Positions 1 to 4,587 of a stretch of 6,785 bases of DNA are shown one piece after another (position 1 is the first letter of the stretch; each line of letters begins with the position of its first letter). The notes beneath the pieces were generated by a model that saw nothing but the letters and a program-made list of their open reading frames with translations, did not search any database and was not told the origin of the DNA. The stretch spans positions 1 to 6,785 of the forward strand of contig DATKCN010000274.1 in the NCBI GenBank assembly GCA_035513175.1, read 5' to 3'. Origin of the DNA: DATKCN01 sp035513175. GTDB lineage: Bacteria; Chloroflexota; Chloroflexia; Thermomicrobiales; CFX8. The translations under genes were made by a program, and so were the position numbers.

Positions 1-657
1 AGTGAAACGACCATTCCCAACGCAACGACCAACCGTACTACGGTATGAGGTCGCTTAGAACTCAAAGGTTGTGCTCCTTCCGCACTCCCACGCAGAAAAA
101 CCCGGTCACCAGACCTTCAGCCGCATGACACGTCCTGAAGCCGGCGACCCCCCGTCGTACGTCCGGACACCGCAGTGCCGGACAGACACATGCCACCCCT
201 TTACGCGCCTCCTTCCAAACGCCAATGCAAGCAGATCAAGCTGGAGCGCTTGCTTCCCGTCTGCAGTATAGGGAGCATCTGCGCGGCTGTCAACCATCCA
301 CGCGCCAGAACGCTGCGTACGTACAGGGGGAAGTCCCCTCGTCCGCCCGCGAATGTCACCGTTGCGTGGGCCTGTCCGGCCGCCTGCCGCGCGCCGCTCC
401 GTCACACTCACGGTCGCCCGGTTGCCACGCGTGGCAGGCCGGACGGGTCGGACGGGTCGTGTCGCTCGAATATAGAACGAACGGCAGGCGCGCTGGTTGC
501 GACTTTCCGTCACCAGATTTTCAGGCGGATTTCAGGCCCGGTTCAGATTGCGCCGGCTGCTTCAGGATCGACACGGGCAGGCAACAGATGACAGCGCCTG
601 TCTGGACCGCAACGCATCCGCCGGCCGTGCGTTGTATAAAGGCGGACCGCACCCGCC

Positions 658-680
658 GTAGGGGCGCATCGCATGCGCCC
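658..680 (+). repeat. Solitary hairpin repeat, GTAGGGGCGCAT family
   Basis: This 23-nt unit reads GTAG, then GGGCGCAT, a 3-nt loop (CGC) and ATGCGCCC, giving an 8-bp perfect hairpin stem. It belongs to the same family as the arms of the paired elements at 737-861 and 4193-4308, differing from them in the loop. No inverted partner with a matching loop was found in the window, so it stands alone. The flank just downstream (GGCC) is also shared with the 737 copy. It is probably a REP-like dispersed repeat; it codes for nothing. Confidence 0.8.
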
Positions 681-736
681 GGCCGGACCATGCGGCGTTC
701 GAAGCGGGTCGGGTATGTTCGGGGCCGTTTGCCGCC

Positions 737-861
737 GTAGGGGCGCATGGCAATGCGCCCGGCCCGCCGCCTGCCCGTTCGCACGGTGATGACCCGCCGG
801 CCCCCGATTGCCGGTCGTGCGGCGTGGGCATCCCCGAGGGCGCATTGCCATGCGCCCCTAC
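737..861. repeat. 125-bp element with perfect 24-bp inverted repeats
   Basis: The left arm (737-760) and right arm (838-861) are perfect reverse complements over 24 nt. Each arm is itself a small hairpin, GGGCGCAT / loop GGCA / ATGCGCCC. A spacer of about 77 nt lies between them. The DNA or its transcript could therefore fold either as two 8-bp hairpins or as one long 24-bp stem. No target-site duplication is visible outside the arms and the spacer has no open frame of note. The right arm ends about 30 nt before the candidate promoter of the next gene. It could be a MITE-like element or a paired REP element. Confidence 0.85.
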
Positions 862-892
862 GGGATTGGCGGATCGTTGGGTCGCGCGTCAT

Positions 893-898
893 TACAAT
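893..898 (+). promoter_or_regulatory. Candidate -10 box (TACAAT)
   Basis: TACAAT matches the sigma-70-type -10 consensus at five of six positions and stands out in GC-rich DNA. It lies about 22 nt before a strong Shine-Dalgarno and would give a leader of roughly 30 nt for the plus-strand cluster. No good -35 box is found at 16-18 bp spacing; TTGGCG at 866-871 is the best candidate, but its spacing of 21 bp is too long. The assignment rests on the -10 match and position only. Confidence 0.35.
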
Positions 899-920
899 AG
901 AAGAAACATCGCCGTTGCTT

Positions 921-928
921 GGAGAGGG
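921..928 (+). promoter_or_regulatory. Shine-Dalgarno that sets the start at TTG 934
   Basis: GGAGAGGG is a strong ribosome binding site followed after 5 nt by TTG at 934-936. A longer in-frame start, TTG at 919-921, overlaps this purine run and so cannot be served by it. The 934 start is therefore preferred. Confidence 0.7.
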
Positions 929-933
929 TTCAG

Positions 934-1296
934 TTGTCAGATTCGAATCGTAAGGTAACCGAAAGCCACCGCCATGACGACGACCCGTGGTTCCCCCCAG
1001 GTTGCCGCATCGCGCGCCCGCTCATCAGCCTCGCCGTCGTGTCGGTTGTCGTCATGCTGCTCGGCAGCGCCTGTCTGGGAGATGACTCGAATGGCGGGCC
1101 GGTCTTTACCATTGAAACGTTCACGCCCACGCCGCCCGACCACACGCCGGAGGCGCTGATCACCCGCGCGGCCGAGCAGACTGCCTGGGCGCAGACCGCG
1201 ACGGCCCAGCCGCCCGTCACCGCCACGCCGCCGGTCGCCGGCACGCCCGCGCCCGCCGGCACGCCCGCGCCCGCCGGCACGCCCGCGCCCGTCTGA
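934..1296 (+). CDS. Putative lipoprotein of unknown function, N-terminal part of a TGA-interrupted gene
   Basis: From TTG 934 this frame encodes 120 residues. A charged N-terminus with a His/Asp run (residues 10-17) is followed by a hydrophobic stretch (about 29-46) that ends in LLGSAC. Cys47 could be lipidated, although the lipobox is imperfect because -3 is Gly. After that comes a low-complexity Thr/Pro/Ala linker ending in three GTPAP(A/V) repeats, as expected for a stalk tethering a surface domain. TGA at 1294-1296 then stops translation, but the same frame continues open with no indel to 1788. The downstream residues (PGTPNPEDE) carry on the linker theme, so 934-1788 was evidently one gene of 284 codons plus stop. 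Possible explanations are a nonsense mutation, a sequencing or assembly error next to the repeat, or readthrough of UGA followed by C. The family is not recognised. On its own this fragment would be an anchor without a domain. Confidence 0.7.
   Translation: MSDSNRKVTESHRHDDDPWFPPGCRIARPLISLAVVSVVVMLLGSACLGDDSNGGPVFTIETFTPTPPDHTPEALITRAAEQTAWAQTATAQPPVTATPPVAGTPAPAGTPAPAGTPAPV
1240..1293 (+). repeat. 18-nt tandem repeat x3 encoding GTPAPA
   Basis: Three 18-nt units (GGCACGCCCGCGCCCGCC) lie in tandem at 1240-1257, 1258-1275 and 1276-1293. The last differs by one base and encodes GTPAPV. They form the end of the lipoprotein linker, and the in-frame TGA follows directly. Such units expand and contract by slippage without breaking the frame, and they are prone to assembly error. 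Confidence 0.9.
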
Positions 1297-1338
1297 CCAG
1301 GGACGCCGAATCCGGAGGACGAGATTCGCCCGCCCGAC

Positions 1339-1788
1339 ATGTTCCTGAACACGAACGGCGGGCAGGCGCAGGCCGCGCTGGGATCGTGGAACTGGTGCGA
1401 GGTCAGGCTGCTGCAATGCGCCGACATTCAGGTGGGCTACCTGATCCTGGAGCATCCCAGCGTGACCTGGAGCGCGAGCACGCCGGGCACGGTGACGACG
1501 CCCAACACGAGCCTGCCGCCGCTGACGACCGAGCTTGGCCTGTACCTGCTGGACGATAACGCCGTGATCCCGGTGGATCCCTCCGGCCAGGTGATCGGCG
1601 ATGATCCGGCCTTCGTGGCGCAGACTCCTCCGGTCCAGCAAGCGACGGTCACCGGCCCGGACATTGAATTGATTCCGACTGTTCCGCCCGGACGTTACGT
1701 GCTCTCCGTCATCGTTAACTGGACGATGCCCGAGGGAGCCCCATTGCCGCTGCACACCGCGTACGCCTTCGTCGTGGACATTGAGTAG
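1339..1788 (+). CDS. Unrecognised extracellular domain, C-terminal part of the TGA-interrupted gene
   Basis: This is the in-frame continuation of the lipoprotein gene after TGA 1294-1296. The frame is open from 1297 and the first ATG is at 1339, giving 149 residues. ATG 1339 has no well-placed ribosome binding site: the GGAGG at 1313-1317 is 21 nt away. Separate initiation would therefore be weak, and the fragment has no signal peptide of its own. The sequence looks like a compact beta-rich domain with alternating hydrophobic strands (GYLILEHPSVTW, LGLYLLDD, GRYVLSVIVNW, AYAFVVDIE) and two Cys near its start (WNWCEV and LLQCAD). Codon third positions are GC-rich throughout, as in neighbouring genes, so the part beyond the stop was recently under coding selection. 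I do not recognise the family and assign no function. It ends 2 nt before nadC. Confidence 0.6.
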   Translation: MFLNTNGGQAQAALGSWNWCEVRLLQCADIQVGYLILEHPSVTWSASTPGTVTTPNTSLPPLTTELGLYLLDDNAVIPVDPSGQVIGDDPAFVAQTPPVQQATVTGPDIELIPTVPPGRYVLSVIVNWTMPEGAPLPLHTAYAFVVDIE

Positions 1789-1790
1789 CA

Positions 1791-2657
1791 ATGTTAATCG
1801 CGGCGTCGCTGGACCGGGGCGCGCTGGCGCTGATCGAGCTGGCGTTGGCCGAGGACATCGGCAGCGGCGACGTGACCACCCTCGCCAGCGTCCCGGCCGA
1901 GCGCATGGCCACCGGGCGCGTGCTGATCAAGCAGGCGGGCGTGCTCTCCGGTCTGGCGACCGTGCGCGCCGTCTACGAGCGGGTCGACCCGCGCATCGTC
2001 GTGACCTGCCTGCTGCCGGACGGCGGCGCGGTCTCCCCCGGCGACGTGGCGGCGACGGTGGCCGGTCCGGCGCGGGGGCTGCTCAGCGGCGAGCGGGTGG
2101 CGCTGAACTTCCTGCAACGCCTCAGCGGCGTGGCGACCATCACGGCCCAGTACGTCGCCGCCGTGGCCGGCACGCGGGCGCGGATCATCGACACCCGCAA
2201 GACGACGCCGGGCATGCGCGCGCTGCAGAAAGCGGCCATCCGCGACGGCGGCGGGCACAATCACCGCATGGGCCTGGCGGACGGCGTGCTGATCAAGGAC
2301 AACCACCTGGCGGCCATCGGAGGGCCGCAGCGCATCGCCCTCGCCATCGCCGCCGCCCGCGCCTACGCGCCGCATACATTGAAGATCGAGGTGGAGGTGA
2401 CGTCGCTGGACGAGCTGGAGCAGGCGCTGCAGGCCGGGGCGGACGTGGTCCTGCTCGACAACATGGACATCCCGACCATGGCCGAAGCCGTGCGCCGCGC
2501 GGCGGGCCGCGCGCTGCTGGAAGCCTCCGGCGGCGTCACGCTGGACAGCGTGCGCGCCGTGGCGGAAACGGGCGTGCACCTGATCTCGGTGGGCGCGCTG
2601 ACCCATTCCGCCCCGGCGCTGGACGTGTCGCTGGAGATTGACGTTCAAGATGCGTGA
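1791..2657 (+). CDS. nadC: Nicotinate-nucleotide pyrophosphorylase (carboxylating), quinolinate phosphoribosyltransferase
   Basis: NadC converts quinolinate and PRPP to nicotinate mononucleotide, CO2 and pyrophosphate, the step where the de novo NAD pathway joins the common route; it is cytoplasmic. The 288 residues match the usual family length. An N-terminal half with EDIGSGDVT (21-29) and GERVALNFLQRLSGVAT (100-116) precedes the barrel. Visible active-site motifs are DTRKTTPGMR (134-143), GGGHNHRMGL (153-162) with the substrate-binding His/Arg, IKDNHL (168-173), EVEV in the middle of the barrel, LLDN, and the phosphate-binding LEASGG and ISVGALTHS near the C-terminus. No key residue appears missing. 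ATG 1791 lies 2 nt after the stop of the preceding gene and has no strong Shine-Dalgarno, which suggests translational coupling. The 3' end overlaps the next gene by 8 nt. No nadA or nadB is present in the window, so quinolinate synthesis must be encoded elsewhere. Confidence 0.97.
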   Translation: MLIAASLDRGALALIELALAEDIGSGDVTTLASVPAERMATGRVLIKQAGVLSGLATVRAVYERVDPRIVVTCLLPDGGAVSPGDVAATVAGPARGLLSGERVALNFLQRLSGVATITAQYVAAVAGTRARIIDTRKTTPGMRALQKAAIRDGGGHNHRMGLADGVLIKDNHLAAIGGPQRIALAIAAARAYAPHTLKIEVEVTSLDELEQALQAGADVVLLDNMDIPTMAEAVRRAAGRALLEASGGVTLDSVRAVAETGVHLISVGALTHSAPALDVSLEIDVQDA

Positions 2658-4110
2658 GCCAGGACGCGGACCCCTCCCCCCAGCCCCCTCCCCGACGCGG
2701 AGAGGGGGAGCCTGTTGGCCACGAGCCAGCCGCTCCCCCTTCCCTCGCAGGGAAGGGGGCTGGGGGGTTAGGTCCTCCCCCCTCTCCGCTCTCCTCGTCG
2801 TCCTCCTGCTCGCCTGCTCGCCGGGCGCGTCCAGGGCGGCGACGCCGGCTCCCGCTCCGTCCCCCGTCCCCGCGCAGGCCGCCGACCCGTTCGACCGGAC
2901 CTGGCAGCGGACGGACGGCCCGGTCGCGTCGCTGCAGGTCAGCCGCACCTGGATGTGGGGACCGGCGGCGTTTACCGGCGACCTGGCCGAGACGTATGAG
3001 GACGCCCCAGGCGGCTCGCGGCGCGTCCGCTACTACGACAAGTCCCGCATGGAGGACAACGCCTGGCGCGAGCCGGACGCGCCGTGGCACGTCACCAACG
3101 GGCTGCTGGTGGTGGAGCTGATGCGCGGCCGCCTGCAGACCGGCGACGACGACTTCCAGCCCCGGCGTCCGTCGCTGGCCAACATCGCGGGCGATCCGGA
3201 CGACCCGGCCGCGCCGGTCTACGCCACGCTGGCGCTGGTGGCCGGGGCCAGCCCGCTCGACGACGGCGCGCCGGTCGTCCAGACGCTGGCGCGCAACGGG
3301 GCCGTCGGCGCCAGCCAGAGCGCCGCTGCCTGGGGCGTGACCGCCGGGCCGCTGTCGCCGGAGACCGGCCATCGCGTGGCGTCGGTCTTCTGGGAGTTCA
3401 TGAACGCGTCGGGTCCGGTCAGCGTGGATGGCGGCCTGGTCAGCGCGCCGCTGTTCGAGAACCCATACTACGCGACCGGCCTGCCGATCACCGAGGCGTA
3501 CTGGACGACGGTGCGGGTGGGCGGCGAGCCGCGCGAAGTGCTGGCGCAGGCCTTCGAGCGGCGCGTGCTGACCTACACGCCGGGCAATCCGGACGGCTGG
3601 CAGGTGGAGGCCGGCAACGTCGGGCAGCACTATCACGCCTGGCGCTACGACAACCCCGACTTCGCCCAGGTGACGGTGACCGGCAGCGACGGCGCGCAGC
3701 AGCTGTTCGTCGAGGTGGCCGACACGCAGCCGCTACGGCAATGCGGGCTGATGCACCGCTACTCGATGCTGGAGCACCAGGCGATGCTGTTCGTCTTTGC
3801 CGCGGACGCCACCGGCGGGTTCTGGAACCGCAACACGGAGATCCCGTTGCAGCTGGCCTGGATCGCCGCCGACGGCACGCTGCTCGGCCTGTCCAACATG
3901 CTCGCCGCCGACCGGGAGTCGGCGAGCTACCCGGTGGTCTATCCCCCGCCCGGCCCGTACCGCTACGTGATCGAGGCCAACGCGGGCTGGTTCACCGCCA
4001 ACGGCTTCGGGGCCGGGGACACGGTCGACCTGTCGGCGGCCATCGCGCACGGCTCGCAGGGGGCGGTCCCGATCTGCGCGGCGCTGGGGTATGAGGAGCG
4101 GGCGTCGTGA
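2650..4110 (+). CDS. Lipoprotein with C-terminal DUF192 domain
   Basis: A predicted exported lipoprotein of 486 residues from ATG 2650, which overlaps the nadC end by 8 nt. TTG 2638 is also in frame but lies 1 nt after its only GGAG. Residues 8-41 are translated from an inverted repeat pair and are Pro/Arg-rich. The hydrophobic segment PLSALLVVLLLAC follows, with Cys56 as the lipid site, then a Pro/Ala linker. Residues 81-333 form a domain I recall from Chloroflexota exported proteins, with SRTWMWGP (98-105), YYDKSRM (128-134), VTNGLLVVEL from 148, VASVFWEFMN from 243, GLPITEAYW from 277 and a WQVEAGNVGQHYHAWRY end (317-333); its function is unknown to me. Residues about 341-470 are DUF192 (PF02643): VEVADT, CGLMHR (365-370), FWNRNTEIPLQLAWI (391-405) and EANAGWF (442-448). 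No enzymatic role is established for it. The true start is uncertain, because no start codon lies between 2650 and the signal peptide. Confidence 0.85.
   Translation: MREPGRGPLPPAPSPTRRGGACWPRASRSPFPRREGGWGVRSSPLSALLVVLLLACSPGASRAATPAPAPSPVPAQAADPFDRTWQRTDGPVASLQVSRTWMWGPAAFTGDLAETYEDAPGGSRRVRYYDKSRMEDNAWREPDAPWHVTNGLLVVELMRGRLQTGDDDFQPRRPSLANIAGDPDDPAAPVYATLALVAGASPLDDGAPVVQTLARNGAVGASQSAAAWGVTAGPLSPETGHRVASVFWEFMNASGPVSVDGGLVSAPLFENPYYATGLPITEAYWTTVRVGGEPREVLAQAFERRVLTYTPGNPDGWQVEAGNVGQHYHAWRYDNPDFAQVTVTGSDGAQQLFVEVADTQPLRQCGLMHRYSMLEHQAMLFVFAADATGGFWNRNTEIPLQLAWIAADGTLLGLSNMLAADRESASYPVVYPPPGPYRYVIEANAGWFTANGFGAGDTVDLSAAIAHGSQGAVPICAALGYEERAS
2670..2773. repeat. Inverted pair of GC-rich hairpin repeats inside a coding region
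   Basis: Copy A (2670-2710) and the reverse complement of copy B (2733-2773) align without gaps over 41 nt with 32 identities, separated by 22 nt. Copy B holds a perfect 10-bp hairpin, CCCCCTTCCC / TCGCA / GGGAAGGGGG (2735-2744 and 2750-2759). Copy A has the same fold with one mismatch. A related hairpin lies at 4501-4528. I recognise this C-rich/G-rich style of repeat from intergenic regions of other genomes, but here it sits between the nadC stop and the signal peptide of the DUF192 gene and stays open in that frame. Confidence 0.85.
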
Positions 4111-4120
4111 TGCGAGGCTT

Positions 4121-4328
4121 GTAACGTGTAACGCGGGGCACGGTCGGCGCGAATACGATGGCCTACGGACTGATGAACAAACTCGTATACGTGTAGGGGC
4201 GCATCGAATGCGCCCGGCTCGCCGCCCGAACCGGCGTTCAACGACGCAACCCCGGCTGCCGGTTTCGAGTGCCGGGCCACCAACAGGGCGCATTCGATGC
4301 GCCCCTACGAACCCGCGTTACACGTTAC
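4121..4328. repeat. Nested inverted repeat (outer 17 bp, inner 23 bp)
   Basis: The outer arms GTAACGTGTAACGCGGG (4121-4137) and its reverse complement (4312-4328) match perfectly over 17 nt. Inside them lies a 116-bp element, 4193-4308, whose 23-nt arms (4193-4215 and 4286-4308) are also perfect reverse complements. Those inner arms belong to the family at 658 and 737, each a hairpin GGGCGCAT / loop CGA / ATGCGCCC. The spacer begins with GGCTCGCCGCC, close to the GGCCCGCCGCC after the 737 copy, so the two paired elements share more than their arms. The segments between outer and inner arms are unequal (55 and 3 nt), so the outer repeat may be a separate element or an older insertion site. Confidence 0.85.
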
Positions 4329-4377
4329 GCGTCACGCGTTACACCCCACGCATCACGCACATCTTGCATAACCACCT

Positions 4378-4417
4378 AAAGGACGACAAGCCTTAACAGC
4401 GCCACTTGTCGTCCTTT
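4378..4417. terminator. Candidate bidirectional terminator hairpin
   Basis: AAAGGACGACAAG (4378-4390) pairs perfectly over 13 bp with 4405-4417 across a 14-nt loop. The A-rich start and TTT end give short U runs on either strand, although neither is a full U tract. Placed between the ends of two convergent transcripts, it could terminate both. The hairpin is seen; termination is inferred from position. Confidence 0.6.
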
Positions 4418-4452
4418 GGATCTCCGCATGCTGGCGGGGGAACGCCCTCACG

Positions 4453-4493
4453 AGTGCTGCCGCACAAGTGCTACCGCACAAGTGCTACCGCAC
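4453..4493 (+). repeat. 14-nt tandem repeat x3
   Basis: AGTGCTGCCGCACA (4453-4466) is followed by AGTGCTACCGCACA (4467-4480) and a third copy to 4493, which lacks only its final base. Each unit carries GTGC and GCAC arms four bases apart, so each could form a tiny hairpin. Function unknown. Confidence 0.85.
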
Positions 4494-4500
4494 GCCCCGG

Positions 4501-4528
4501 CCCCCTCTCCCGATGCTGGGAGAGGGGG
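4501..4528. repeat. GC-rich hairpin, third copy of the 2670-2773 repeat family
   Basis: CCCCCTCTCCC (4501-4511) pairs perfectly over 11 bp with GGGAGAGGGGG (4518-4528) around a 6-nt loop, GATGCT. The stem is related to those at 2685-2708 and 2735-2759, and its base changes are compensated on the opposite arm. It could also slow or end transcripts of the minus-strand gene, but there is no U tract. Confidence 0.75.
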
Positions 4529-4542
4529 GACGAGGAGACGGG

Positions 4543-4587
4543 AGCGGGTAGTGCGTTACGTGCTCCTACCCGCTACCCGCTACCCGC
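4543..4587. repeat. 7-nt tandem repeat x3 with an inverted copy
   Basis: TACCCGC occurs three times in tandem at 4567-4587, directly abutting the stop codon of the minus-strand gene. An inverted copy (AGCGGGTAG, 4543-4551) can pair over 9 bp with 4566-4574, giving a hairpin just after the SBP gene on the minus strand. Confidence 0.75.

Larger units (their letters stand above)
1..892. other. Intergenic region, no supported gene
   Basis: I find no convincing gene here. Open frames of 60-170 codons exist on both strands, but they overlap each other, have no ribosome binding site, and resemble no family I know; GC-rich DNA gives such frames by chance. What can be seen is a 14-bp perfect palindrome at 423-436 (TGCCACGCGTGGCA), a 9-bp unit (GGACGGGTC) repeated twice in tandem at 441-458, and the hairpin repeats at 658-680 and 737-861. 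No tRNA-like fold was recognised. Confidence 0.65.
4111..4587. other. Repeat-packed gap between convergent genes
   Basis: No gene is supported in this 477-nt stretch. It lies between the 3' ends of the plus-strand cluster and the minus-strand SBP gene. Nearly all of it is repeats or hairpins, listed separately: a nested inverted repeat, a terminator-like hairpin, a 14-nt x3 tandem, a GC-rich hairpin and a 7-nt x3 tandem. A 10-nt word, CGCGTTACAC, also recurs directly at 4314-4323 and 4335-4344. Confidence 0.7.

Noticed and set aside
462..476. TATAGA and TATAGG/TATAAA words at about 470, 267 and 636 as promoters
   Set aside because: None has a -35 box at a suitable distance and none precedes a supportable gene.
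175..740. Overlapping plus-strand frames of 138 and 171 codons in the first 900 nt
   Set aside because: They overlap each other and a minus-strand frame, lack ribosome binding sites, match no known family, and one ends inside the hairpin repeat region.
658..861. The three GGGCGCAT hairpins as a CRISPR array
   Set aside because: The units are palindromic, irregularly spaced (about 56 and 77 nt), and one is inverted; there are no uniform spacers and no cas genes.
1294..1296. Selenocysteine insertion at the in-frame TGA
   Set aside because: The codon lies in a Pro/Thr-rich linker rather than a catalytic site, and I see no convincing SECIS-like hairpin just downstream.
937..1791. 284-codon minus-strand open frame opposite the lipoprotein gene
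   Set aside because: It mirrors the plus-strand gene, is Arg/Gly-rich with no recognisable motif, and has no start signal; it is the usual antisense shadow of a GC-rich gene. It should not be taken as the real gene merely because it lacks the TGA interruption.
1794..2948. 384-codon minus-strand open frame opposite nadC
   Set aside because: nadC on the plus strand has clear catalytic motifs; this frame is low-complexity Arg/His/Ala-rich and runs through the repeat pair.
2536..3636. 366-codon minus-strand open frame opposite the DUF192 gene
   Set aside because: Shadow of the plus-strand gene; its only distinctive part is the translated repeat.
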